A stretch of 64,000 bases of DNA from positions 1 to 64,000 of the forward strand of contig JAJNBC010000011.1 of the NCBI GenBank assembly GCA_021156085.1, in the 5' to 3' direction. The translations under genes were made by a program, and so were the position numbers. The stretch is from Gammaproteobacteria bacterium. Lineage in GTDB: Bacteria; Pseudomonadota; Gammaproteobacteria; DSM-16500. Of this stretch, positions 56,060 to 64,000 are shown one piece after another; the stretch's first letter is position 1; each line of letters opens with the position of its first letter. Under the pieces are notes generated by a model. The model worked only from the letters and a program-made list of their open reading frames with translations, had not been told where the DNA came from and ran no database searches.

Positions 56060-57769
56060 ATGAATCAGCGGCTAGAAGCGCGTCCTTATACCGCATGGCA
56101 ATTAATTAAAGTGTATTGGCAATCGAGTCAGCGCTTGTTTGCTTACTTTATGCTTATTGTCGTGTTGACAATGTCGATCTTCTTGGTAGGAATGGATGTT
56201 ATTTTTACCACTTGGTATAATTATTTTTATGATGCATTACAAGATTACAACCGTCATGCCGCCTTTGATTTGATTATGATTTTTATGTTCTTAGCAGGGG
56301 TGAATATTATTGTTTCTGTCTATCGTTACTATATACAACAATATTTGGCATTGCGTTGGCGAAAATGGTTAACTGAGCAATTTCTTGATCGTTGGCTAGC
56401 AAAGCGCAGTTATTATTATTTGGAAAACTTTGATAAATACACAGATAATCCAGATCAACGTATTCAAGAAGATGTAGGGGGCTTAGTTTCGACTACTTTG
56501 GGTTTAGGTATTGGTTTGGTGAACGCGGTGGTGACCATTTGTTCTTTTATTTTTGTGCTTTGGAAGTTATCAGGTTACTTGCATGTCCCCTTAGGAAAAT
56601 ATGGCACATTCCATATTCAGGGGTATCTTGTCTGGGTTGCTATTATTTATTCTTTCATAGGGACTATTCTGACATTTAAAATTGGGCGTCCCTTAGTTTC
56701 TCTGAATTTTGAACAACAGCGCCGCGAAGCTAATTTTCGTTTTTCGGCCATTGATTTGCGTTCGCATGCAGAACATGTTGCGCTTTATCGTGGCGAAGAA
56801 AATCAAAAAACCATTTTACAAACGCTCTTTTCTAGAGTTTTGGAGAATTGGTATGCGATTATTTTGCGACAAAAATTATTGTTATGGTTTACTGCGGGTT
56901 ATAACCAAGTTTCCGTTATTTTGCCTTTGATTGTCGTTTTGCCTAATTATTTTAATAAGGTATTCAAATTGGGCGGGCTCATGCAGGCATTGGCTGCATT
57001 TTCCCGTATTCAAGATGCTTTTTCATTTATTGTGAATTCTTACACTTCTATTGCGGAATGGCAAGCAGTGGCTTGCCGGTTAATTACTTTTCTGAATCAT
57101 ATGGATGAGATGGAGAAAAATGTAAAGGCGCAAAATAAATTTATTTTTACTCTAACGGCAGAAGATAAAATTATTGCTAAAAATTTAACGCTTAACACAC
57201 CGAACGGCACAAAATTATTAGAAAATATTAACCAACATCTTATGCATGGCGAAGATTATGTGATAAAAGGACGTTCTGGTCTGGGTAAAAGCACATTTGT
57301 GCGCGCTTTAGCGGGTATTTGGCCTTATGGCTCGGGCCTTATTTTATTGCCGGAAAAAAAGAAAAATATCATGTTTCTACCCCAGACAACCTATATGCCG
57401 TTAGGGACATTACGAGAAGCCCTGTTATTTCCTGACAAAGTACACAAAACTTCTGATGAACTACTGATGCAGTTATTAGAAGAATTTGATTTATCACATC
57501 TGGTTAGCCAGTTAAATGAAGTGGCAAATTGGTCGGGACACTTGTCGCCCGGTGAGTTGCAGCGTATTGCTTTTATACGCGTGTTGATTCACAAACCTTT
57601 CTGGGTATTTCTTGATGAAAGTACCTCAGCGCTTGATTTGATACATGAGAGGCAAGCCTACCATTTATTGAAAAATAAATTACCTGATTGCTCAGTAGTC
57701 AGTGTAGGGCACCGTCCGAGTATTCAGAGTTATCATGGGCAGGAAATTGATCTGGAGGCATATGTATAA
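56060..57769 (+). CDS. SbmA/BacA-YddA type ABC transporter (permease-ATPase fusion)
   Basis: 569 residues from the ATG at 56060 (MNQRLEARPYTAW), with GGGGG upstream; an earlier in-frame ATG at 56006 adds an unlikely leader. Membrane part (about 15-340) is the ABC_membrane_2 type. ATPase: Walker A GRSGLGKSTF, signature HLSPGELQR, Walker B FLDEST. Relatives import peptides or cobalamin, or export long-chain fatty acyl groups. In intracellular bacteria BacA-type proteins influence very-long-chain lipid A and host peptide uptake; specific substrate unknown. Confidence 0.88.
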   Translation: MNQRLEARPYTAWQLIKVYWQSSQRLFAYFMLIVVLTMSIFLVGMDVIFTTWYNYFYDALQDYNRHAAFDLIMIFMFLAGVNIIVSVYRYYIQQYLALRWRKWLTEQFLDRWLAKRSYYYLENFDKYTDNPDQRIQEDVGGLVSTTLGLGIGLVNAVVTICSFIFVLWKLSGYLHVPLGKYGTFHIQGYLVWVAIIYSFIGTILTFKIGRPLVSLNFEQQRREANFRFSAIDLRSHAEHVALYRGEENQKTILQTLFSRVLENWYAIILRQKLLLWFTAGYNQVSVILPLIVVLPNYFNKVFKLGGLMQALAAFSRIQDAFSFIVNSYTSIAEWQAVACRLITFLNHMDEMEKNVKAQNKFIFTLTAEDKIIAKNLTLNTPNGTKLLENINQHLMHGEDYVIKGRSGLGKSTFVRALAGIWPYGSGLILLPEKKKNIMFLPQTTYMPLGTLREALLFPDKVHKTSDELLMQLLEEFDLSHLVSQLNEVANWSGHLSPGELQRIAFIRVLIHKPFWVFLDESTSALDLIHERQAYHLLKNKLPDCSVVSVGHRPSIQSYHGQEIDLEAYV

Positions 57770-57865
57770 TATAATGAAATTAAATGGGAATTTTGAAATA
57801 GAAAGCAATTGCTGGGGATGATTGAGGGTTATTTGAATGATTTGCTCTTTTCGGTGGACGAATTA

Positions 57866-57874
57866 TGCTATTAT
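57866..57874 (+). promoter_or_regulatory. extended -10 promoter before the desaturase
   Basis: TGCTATTAT (extended -10), 57 bp before the ATG at 57932. A TTGCTC 21 bp upstream is too far for a standard -35. Confidence 0.4.
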
Positions 57875-57931
57875 ACTGCGTTATTCTAAGAGTAAGATCC
57901 ACAGAGCATAACGTGAAATAGAGGGGTAAAT

Positions 57932-59110
57932 ATGCACGGGTTTTTACAGTTACCATGGTGGGGTTATATTGTTGCTACACTCATTTTGACGCAAATAACT
58001 ATTTTGAGCGTCACTATTTATTTACATCGATGTATGGCGCATCGCGCTCTCGATTTGCACCCCATAGCCAGCCATTTTTTTCGTTTTTGGTTGTGGATGA
58101 CGACGGGTATGCTCACGAAGCATTGGACATCCATTCATCGTAAACACCATGCTAAGGTGGAAACAGGAGATGATCCGCATAGTCCCCAAGTAAAAGGTCT
58201 TTTAACAGTTTTGTTGCAAGGCGCGGAACTGTACCGTAAAGAAAAACTTAACCCCGAAACACTAGAGCGTTATGGAGAAGGTACGCCGGACGATTGGATA
58301 GAGAGGCATGTTTATAGTGCACATAGTACCTGGGGTGTCTATGCCATGTTGGTTATTGACTTTATATTGTTTGGCTCTATTGGATTAACTATTTGGGCGA
58401 TTCAGATGGCGTGGATCCCCTTTTTTGCCGCGGGCATTATTAACGGCATCGGTCATTATTTAGGTTACCGTAATTTTGAATGTCTTGATGCGTCTATGAA
58501 TATTTTACCGTTAGCCTTATTCATTGGCGGTGAAGAATTGCATAACAACCATCATACTTATGGTACGTCAGCCAAATTTTCAGTGAAATGGTGGGAGTTT
58601 GACCTAGGGTGGGCAGTGATTCGAATGCTGCAGTGTTTAGGCTTGGCTAAACCTAAGCGCATACCGCCTAAGATTCAGCTAGCCCCTGACAAAACTTCTA
58701 TGGATGTAGAGACCGTCAAGGCTATTTTGACGAATCGTTTTCAAGTATTGGCGCGATATAGTCGAGATGTTATTTCTCCTATTTTTCGGGAGGAGCGCCG
58801 CCGTGCGGCAGGAGCAGGACGCTTGGTCTCGCAACGGATTAAAACACTGCTGGTGCGAGAACCTTCCTTGGTTGATGTGAGAGGCCAGCAGCAATTGGCT
58901 GATGTGCTGGAGCAATGTAATTCATTAAGTTTGGTTTATCAATTTCGTGTGAAATTGCAAAATCTTTGGTCTAAAAGTGCAGCTTCGCAGACAGAATTGT
59001 TGGAAGCTTTACAAGAATGGTGTCGACAAGCTGAAGCAACAGGCATCTATGTCTTGAGGGAGTTTGTTAAGCATTTAAAGGCATATGTGCCTTATCCGCA
59101 GAAGAGATAG
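57932..59110 (+). CDS. membrane fatty-acid desaturase (delta-9 type)
   Basis: 392 residues. Three His boxes: HRCMAH, HRKHHAKVE, HNNHH, in the spacing of acyl-CoA/acyl-lipid desaturases; about four membrane helices in the first 200 residues. The C-terminal 150 residues are a soluble helical extension beyond the core enzyme, seen in some Legionella/Pseudomonas members. Introduces a double bond into membrane fatty acids and alters fluidity. Confidence 0.92.
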   Translation: MHGFLQLPWWGYIVATLILTQITILSVTIYLHRCMAHRALDLHPIASHFFRFWLWMTTGMLTKHWTSIHRKHHAKVETGDDPHSPQVKGLLTVLLQGAELYRKEKLNPETLERYGEGTPDDWIERHVYSAHSTWGVYAMLVIDFILFGSIGLTIWAIQMAWIPFFAAGIINGIGHYLGYRNFECLDASMNILPLALFIGGEELHNNHHTYGTSAKFSVKWWEFDLGWAVIRMLQCLGLAKPKRIPPKIQLAPDKTSMDVETVKAILTNRFQVLARYSRDVISPIFREERRRAAGAGRLVSQRIKTLLVREPSLVDVRGQQQLADVLEQCNSLSLVYQFRVKLQNLWSKSAASQTELLEALQEWCRQAEATGIYVLREFVKHLKAYVPYPQKR

Positions 59111-59130
59111 GCTGGCCTATCTTATTAGGC

Positions 59131-59325
59131 CTAGATTTTCCCTTCTTCAAATAATACATGCATACCCGCTTTCCCGGTTTCAGGATTAAATGCACGTTTA
59201 TCAAAATGCTTTTGCTTCCGTTTTTCAGTGGAAGTACGTTTGTTCTTGGTGGTCGTACGAAAAGTACCGGTTTTGTTACCTTCTTTTGTTAAACCTGTAG
59301 AGATCATTTTAATTTTATCACGCAT
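59131..59325 (-). CDS. rpmG: ribosomal protein L33
   Basis: 64 residues. MRDKIKMIST and TTTKNKRTSTEKRKQKHFDKRA are typical; no CxxC zinc pairs, so a zinc-independent form. About ten residues longer than usual at the C-terminus. Two bp after rpmB. Confidence 0.95.
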   Translation of the reverse strand: MRDKIKMISTGLTKEGNKTGTFRTTTKNKRTSTEKRKQKHFDKRAFNPETGKAGMHVLFEEGKI

Positions 59326-59327
59326 GA

Positions 59328-59573
59328 TTATGCCTTACCTTCTTCTTTTTCACGTTCTTTAATGTTTTTTAATACTTCTTCAATGCCATGTTTATCAATA
59401 ATACGCATTCCCTTAGTACTAACTCGCAGTTTGATATACCGCTTTTCGCTCTCTAGCCAAAAACGATGTTCTTGGAGGTTTGGGTGGAAGCGGCGCCTAG
59501 TTTTATTGTTTGCATGAGATACATTATTCCCCACCATGGGTCGCTTTCCCGTGACTTGACACACTCTTGACAT
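59328..59573 (-). CDS. rpmB: ribosomal protein L28
   Basis: 81 residues. [20 protein letters not shown] and [12 protein letters not shown] are diagnostic. First gene of rpmB-rpmG. Confidence 0.97.
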   Translation of the reverse strand: MSRVCQVTGKRPMVGNNVSHANNKTRRRFHPNLQEHRFWLESEKRYIKLRVSTKGMRIIDKHGIEEVLKNIKEREKEEGKA

Positions 59574-59741
59574 ATACTCTCTCCAATAACATCGTAAACG
59601 TTCACGTCCTTGACTAAAGAAGGCTATGAATAGTTATAAATTAGCTTAATATAAGCCTTATGCCTACCAACAGGCTAAAAAATAGCAGACTTATATTAAA
59701 AATAATAAAGGCAGGCCGCGATTTATACCAGAAAGCGGTAA

Positions 59742-60416
59742 TTAAAGCAACCCGGCTTCCGCAAAAGAGAATGTTTTGTTGTGGCCCGCAATAACATGAT
59801 CTATTACTTGGATATTTACCACAGTTAGAACTTGTTTTAATAATTGAGTCATATCTTGATCAGCTTGGCTGGGGGTAGGGTTGCCGGAGGGATGGTTGTG
59901 AGCCAGGATGACTTTAGCAGCGTTGTGTTTTAAACCAAGCTTAATGAGCTCTCGTGGGTAAACGTTGGTTTCATTGATAGTGCCGTGACACAGTTCTTCA
60001 TAACAAATAATCCGGTTAAGATTATCTAAAAATAAGCATGCAAATACTTCATGCGGATAATCTTTTAAACGATTAGCTAGGAATCGTTTAGTGAGATGGC
60101 TATTCGTTAAAGGTTCACCGAGAGGAATATCCTCTTCTAAGTAGCGTCGACCTAGCTCAATGGCTGCTTTTAACATGGCATATTTTGCTTTTCCAAAGCC
60201 TTTTTTTTGGAAAAGTAAGATTGGATCAGCAGCAGCTATTTTTTTTAATCCTCCGTATTCACGTAATAATTCCCGGGCAATATCCAGGGCAGTTCTGCCA
60301 CGTGTTCCTGTGCAAAAAAAAATGGCAAGTAATTCAGCGTCAGATAAGTTTTTTGGGCCATGTTGCAATAATTTTTCTCTAGGTCGCTCAGCAAGAGGCC
60401 AATTGGCAATTGTCAT
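59742..60416 (-). CDS. radC: RadC/JAB-domain protein
   Basis: 224 residues. N-terminal helix-hairpin-helix part (LLQHGPKNLSDAELLAIFFCTGTRG), then the MPN+/JAMM domain with HNHPSGNPTPSQAD (metal ligands). Long annotated as DNA repair, but the family function is unresolved. Divergent from coaBC, with 58 bp between starts. Confidence 0.94.
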   Translation of the reverse strand: MTIANWPLAERPREKLLQHGPKNLSDAELLAIFFCTGTRGRTALDIARELLREYGGLKKIAAADPILLFQKKGFGKAKYAMLKAAIELGRRYLEEDIPLGEPLTNSHLTKRFLANRLKDYPHEVFACLFLDNLNRIICYEELCHGTINETNVYPRELIKLGLKHNAAKVILAHNHPSGNPTPSQADQDMTQLLKQVLTVVNIQVIDHVIAGHNKTFSFAEAGLL

Positions 60417-60474
60417 AGTGGATCTCCTTCATTATGATGGAGGGCTGAATGTTTTCCCTCCAAGGTATTAAATA

Positions 60475-61695
60475 GTGAAACGCTTATTAAATAAACAAAT
60501 TGTGCTAGGTGTGACGGGGGGTGTTGCGGCTTATAAAAGCGCGGATTTGGCGAGGCGACTTCGGGAAGCGGGCGCTGAAGTGCGAGTAGTCATGACGGAA
60601 AATGCTAAACAATTTATCACCCCTTTGACGATGCAAGCTGTTTCTGGCAATCCTGTGCATGATGACTTATTTGATTTAAAAGCAGAAGCCGCAATGGGGC
60701 ATATTGAATTAGGGCGATGGGCAGATGTGATTTTGATTGCACCGGCCAGTGCGGATTGCATGGCAAGATTGGTGAGAGGGGAAGCGAATGATCTTTTGAC
60801 GACACTGTGTTTAGTGACGCATGCACCCATAGCTTTAGCGCCCGCCATGAATCAAAGTATGTGGAAGCATACGGCGACGCAAGAAAATGTGCAAGCATTG
60901 CAAGCAAAAGGGGTCTCTATTTTAGGGCCGGGCGAAGGGAGTCAAGCATGTGGCGATATAGGTTTAGGTCGAATGTTAGAGCCAGCCGAGTTAGTTGATC
61001 ATGTTGCTGCATTATTTAAGCCAGGCTGTTTAGATGGAAAGAAAATTATTATTACTGCGGGCCCTACCCACGAAGCAATTGATGCGGTGCGCTTTATTAC
61101 GAATGCAAGTTCAGGAAAAATGGGTTATGCGCTGGCGGAAGCCGCTATTGAAGCGGGTGCAGAAGTAATTTTAATTAGTGGACCAGTTAATATCCTCGCG
61201 CCTACGCATGTGGAAAAAGTAGCCGTGATAACTGCGCAAGATATGTTTAAGGAAGTGATGTCTCGTGTTGAGAATTGCGATTTGTTTTTGAGTGTCGCAG
61301 CAGTGAGTGATTATCGCAGTAAAACAATTGCTACACACAAAATCGCAAAAATCGCTTTCACAGAAGTATTGGAATTAGAACGCAACCCCGATATTGTTGC
61401 AAGTGTGGCTCAATTAAAAAACAGGCCTTTTATTGTAGGATTTGCAGCAGAAACGGATAATTTGGAAGTGAAAGCGAAAGCGAAGCTTGTCAATAAAAAA
61501 TTGGATATGATTGTAGCTAATGAAGTCAGTGTGGGAATGAGGGGTGATGAGAATGCGGTAACGGTTTTTTGGAGTGATCAGCAACGTGAATTTTTAAAAA
61601 AATCGAAAAGAAAATTAGCGAGAGAGTTAATTAAAATGATCGGCGATGTTATGACTGCGAATGCATTTACTAAAGGAGAGATGGATGCAAAATGA
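60475..61695 (+). CDS. coaBC: bifunctional phosphopantothenoylcysteine decarboxylase/synthetase
   Basis: 406 residues, GTG start at 60475. CoaC part (about 1-185): [38 protein letters not shown]. CoaB part (about 190-400): [48 protein letters not shown]. Steps 2-3 of CoA synthesis. Overlaps dut by 11 bp. Confidence 0.96.
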   Translation: MKRLLNKQIVLGVTGGVAAYKSADLARRLREAGAEVRVVMTENAKQFITPLTMQAVSGNPVHDDLFDLKAEAAMGHIELGRWADVILIAPASADCMARLVRGEANDLLTTLCLVTHAPIALAPAMNQSMWKHTATQENVQALQAKGVSILGPGEGSQACGDIGLGRMLEPAELVDHVAALFKPGCLDGKKIIITAGPTHEAIDAVRFITNASSGKMGYALAEAAIEAGAEVILISGPVNILAPTHVEKVAVITAQDMFKEVMSRVENCDLFLSVAAVSDYRSKTIATHKIAKIAFTEVLELERNPDIVASVAQLKNRPFIVGFAAETDNLEVKAKAKLVNKKLDMIVANEVSVGMRGDENAVTVFWSDQQREFLKKSKRKLARELIKMIGDVMTANAFTKGEMDAK

Positions 61696-62194
61696 AGATG
61701 TGAGGGAAATTATAAAACCTATCATGGGGCAATCACCTTATCCCTCTATTCAGATAAAGATATTGGATAATCGTATGGGTGCAGAATTTCCTTTGCCACG
61801 GTACGAGACTTCTGATTCTGCGGGTATGGATTTGCGAGCCTGTGTAAATGAAAAGCTAGTTTTACAGCCCGGGGAGACTCATTTAATTCCAACGGGCATT
61901 GCTATTTATATAGGTGATCCTGGTCTTTGTGCCGTGATTTTGCCTCGTTCGGGGTTAGGGCATAAGCACGGTATCGTGTTAGGTAATCTTATTGGTTTGA
62001 TTGACGCGGATTACCAAGGCCCGCTCATGATTTCTTGCTGGAATCGTAGCCAAAATATATATACCATAGAGCCAGGCGATCGTATTGCGCAACTTGTTTT
62101 TTTGCCTATTGCGCGCGTTAATTTTGAAATGGTCGGTGAATTTGATGAGACTTCACGAGGTGAAGGTGGTTTTGGTTCCTCAGGAAGAAAATAA
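61685..62194 (+). CDS. dut: dUTPase
   Basis: 169 residues from the ATG at 61685, inside the coaBC end; about 17 residues longer at the N-terminus than usual, so a Met near residue 15 ([15 protein letters not shown]) may be the true start. All five motifs present: [50 protein letters not shown]. Hydrolyses dUTP to dUMP and keeps uracil out of DNA. Confidence 0.95.
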   Translation: MQNEDVREIIKPIMGQSPYPSIQIKILDNRMGAEFPLPRYETSDSAGMDLRACVNEKLVLQPGETHLIPTGIAIYIGDPGLCAVILPRSGLGHKHGIVLGNLIGLIDADYQGPLMISCWNRSQNIYTIEPGDRIAQLVFLPIARVNFEMVGEFDETSRGEGGFGSSGRK

Positions 62195-62198
62195 GAAA

Positions 62199-63593
62199 AT
62201 GGCAATAGAACAACACGATGCTTTAGTTCACTCTTCCCTTTTTCGTGCTTATGATATTCGCGGCATAGTAGGTAAGACCCTCACCGAAGAGAGTGTATAT
62301 GCAATAGGTCGTGTATTAGGTTCGCTGGCTTTAGAAAATGGAGATCGCAGTATGGCAGTTGGCCGCGATGGTCGATTGTCTGGATTGCAGTTGATGAATG
62401 CATTGTGTGAAGGCATTTTGACAACGGGATGTGACGTTGTTGATTTAGGCAGAATACCTACACCTTTATTGTACTATGCCACTTATGTATTTGATACTCA
62501 TTCAGGAGTGATGTTAACCGGCAGTCATAATCCACCTGAATATAACGGTTTAAAAATGATGATCAACGGCAAAACCCTCGCCGAAAAAGAGATCAGCGAT
62601 ATTTATAATCGCATTGTTGAAAATAAAGTTCTTTCCGGTAAAGGTCAGCTGAATACATTAGAAATGATTGAGCGGTATATCACGCATGTCGTGCGTGATA
62701 TTAAATTAATGCGTCCTCTGAAAATTGTGATTGATTGTGGAAATGGTGTTGCAGGGGAGGTTGCTCCCGAATTATTTCGTCGCCTGGGCTGTGAAGTCAT
62801 AGAATTATTTTGTGATATAGATGGATCTTTTCCTAATCATCATCCTGATCCAAGTCAAATTGAAAATTTACAAGATTTAATTTGTAAGGTGAAAGAAACT
62901 AAAGCAGATATTGGTTTAGCCTTTGATGGTGATGGCGATCGTTTGGGGGTGGTCACCGATAAAGATGAAATTATCTGGCCTGATCGGCAGTTGATGTTGT
63001 ATGCAGCCGATGTTTTAGCTAAACGGCCGGGTGCAAAAATTATTTATGATGTGAAATGTACGCATCATTTAGAAAAATTTATTCGTGATCACGGGGGGGA
63101 ACCTATCATGTGGAAGACAGGCCATTCACTAATTAAGGCTAAATTAACGGAGACGCAGGCAGTTTTAGCAGGTGAGATGAGCGGACATATCTTCTTTAAA
63201 GATCAATGGTATGGATTTGATGATGCTCTTTATGCTGGTGCAAGATTATTAAAAATTTTATCGGAGAAAAAGCAAAGCAGTAGTGAATTATTTAATATCA
63301 TCCCCAATAGTGTGAATACGCCGGAGTTAAAAATAAAAATAGATGATGATGAAAAGTTTGAATTCATGAAAAAATTAATTAATCAAGCAAATTTTGCCAG
63401 CGCGGAACATATTACTATCGATGGGCTGCGTGTTAATTTTTCGGATGGTTGGGGGTTAGTGCGATTGTCCAATACGACCCCGTGCTTAGTTTTGCGATTT
63501 GAAGCGGAGGATGAAAAAGCGTTAGTGAAAATTCAGGGATTATTTCGTGATTTATTATTAGCAGTGAAACCAGCGCTGATCATCCCATTTTAG
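62199..63593 (+). CDS. algC: phosphomannomutase/phosphoglucomutase
   Basis: 464 residues from the ATG at 62199 (MAIEQHDALVHSSLFRAYDIRG); the longer frame from 62085 overlaps dut and is rejected. Catalytic phosphoserine loop TGSHNPPEYNG, metal loop DGDGDRLGVV, sugar loop GEMSGHIFF, phosphate loop near the C-terminus. Supplies mannose-1-P/glucose-1-P for surface polysaccharide. Four bp after dut; coaBC-dut-algC order is common in Pseudomonas and Legionella. Confidence 0.94.
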   Translation: MAIEQHDALVHSSLFRAYDIRGIVGKTLTEESVYAIGRVLGSLALENGDRSMAVGRDGRLSGLQLMNALCEGILTTGCDVVDLGRIPTPLLYYATYVFDTHSGVMLTGSHNPPEYNGLKMMINGKTLAEKEISDIYNRIVENKVLSGKGQLNTLEMIERYITHVVRDIKLMRPLKIVIDCGNGVAGEVAPELFRRLGCEVIELFCDIDGSFPNHHPDPSQIENLQDLICKVKETKADIGLAFDGDGDRLGVVTDKDEIIWPDRQLMLYAADVLAKRPGAKIIYDVKCTHHLEKFIRDHGGEPIMWKTGHSLIKAKLTETQAVLAGEMSGHIFFKDQWYGFDDALYAGARLLKILSEKKQSSSELFNIIPNSVNTPELKIKIDDDEKFEFMKKLINQANFASAEHITIDGLRVNFSDGWGLVRLSNTTPCLVLRFEAEDEKALVKIQGLFRDLLLAVKPALIIPF

Positions 63594-63635
63594 GATCTAT
63601 TGACCATTTTACTATGCAGAGTGCGAGACACTGAG
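63590..63635. repeat. half copy of the 148-bp palindromic element
   Basis: TTAGGATCTATTGACC, then TACTATGC, matches the left arm of the element at 45305 over about 40 bases with scattered differences. It overlaps the last base of the algC stop region and lies upstream of the next gene. Confidence 0.6.
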
Positions 63636-63643
63636 AAGAATTT

Positions 63644-64000
63644 ATGTCTTCATACGATATACTTATTGTAGGTAGCGGTATTGTAGGTGCTGTAGCCGCG
63701 TTAGCTCTTGCTCGCGATGTACGTTTGAAAATAGCTATTGTTGAATCCCAATCTCCCCGTTTTATTTATGATTCAACACAATATGATCATCGAGTCAGTG
63801 CTATTTCTAGTGCTTCTAAGGCAATTTTTCAAAATTTAGGTTGTTGGGAAGCAATTAAAGCTAAACGCATTAGCCCTTATACGAAAATGCATGTATGGGA
63901 CGCTAAAGGCGAGGGTCAAATTCGTTTTGATAGCCAAGCAGTAAATGAGTCTTGTCTGGGATATATCATTGAAGACAGGGTGATTCGCCAAAGTCTGCAT
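63644..64000 (+). CDS. UbiH/UbiF/VisC-family FAD hydroxylase (3' end beyond window)
   Basis: 119 residues visible, cut by the right edge. FAD-binding start YDILIVGSGIVGAVAALALA (Gly-x-Gly-x-x-Gly), then DHRVSAISSASKAIFQNLGCW, typical of the ubiquinone-ring monooxygenases. Likely UbiH or UbiI type; the distinguishing C-terminal part is not visible. Confidence 0.88.
   Translation, partial: MSSYDILIVGSGIVGAVAALALARDVRLKIAIVESQSPRFIYDSTQYDHRVSAISSASKAIFQNLGCWEAIKAKRISPYTKMHVWDAKGEGQIRFDSQAVNESCLGYIIEDRVIRQSLH

Overview
The window looks like chromosome of an AT-rich gammaproteobacterium, most likely a Legionellales-type intracellular bacterium (Legionella/Coxiella/Aquicella/Berkiella relatives). 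The reasons are the metY-rimP-nusA-infB-rbfA-truB-rpsO-pnp order, a 180-kDa-class NAD-glutamate dehydrogenase, an IS1111-type element, a probable RsmY/RsmZ-like CsrA-sequestering RNA, and two very large charged orphan proteins of the kind often secreted by Dot/Icm systems. The taxon is inferred from content; no rRNA gene is present.

Bases 1-6755 are the right end of an integrated mobile island. They hold a TIR-domain protein cut by the window edge, an IS1111-family insertion sequence with a frameshifted transposase, a VirD2-like/DUF3363 relaxase, a YhcG/DUF1016 PD-(D/E)XK nuclease behind a perfect 26-bp palindrome, and a tyrosine integrase. The island ends in a 3' fragment of tRNA-Arg(CCT), which looks like the attachment-site scar. 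Bases 6756-11730 are still accessory: a large repeat-bearing orphan protein broken by frameshifts, and an MFS exporter.

From 11758 the chromosome is mostly core: miaB, a 2Fe-2S protein, rsmE, a C4 zinc-finger protein and fis; then a QEGLA/MATCAP-type metallopeptidase facing rimK and a retropepsin-like protease. Next are an EAL protein, an N-terminally short NAD-GDH whose stop abuts a PAS-GGDEF diguanylate cyclase, and an OMF-MFP-RND efflux operon. A 1439-residue orphan (candidate effector) precedes tRNA-fMet and the nusA-infB translation/RNA operon, which ends in pnp.

Bases 42943-49000 hold ppa, trhO, hinT, folE, a 148-bp palindromic element, a small membrane protein, the probable CsrA-binding sRNA, psd, a DUF2909 protein and a split FUSC-family transporter. 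Bases 49000-64000 hold pyk-pgk, an envelope/LPS block (sugar epimerase, zf-CHCC protein, waaF, waaC, OmpA-like lipoprotein, SbmA-type ABC transporter), a fatty-acid desaturase, rpmB-rpmG, radC, coaBC-dut-algC, and the start of a UbiH-family hydroxylase cut by the right edge.

The points most worth following up are the sRNA with about seven GGA motifs (46000-46141), the candidate guide RNA downstream of the IS1111 transposase, the QEGLA/RimK/protease trio, the shortened GDH coupled to a diguanylate cyclase, the two large orphan proteins, and the 148-bp palindrome with a half copy at 63590.
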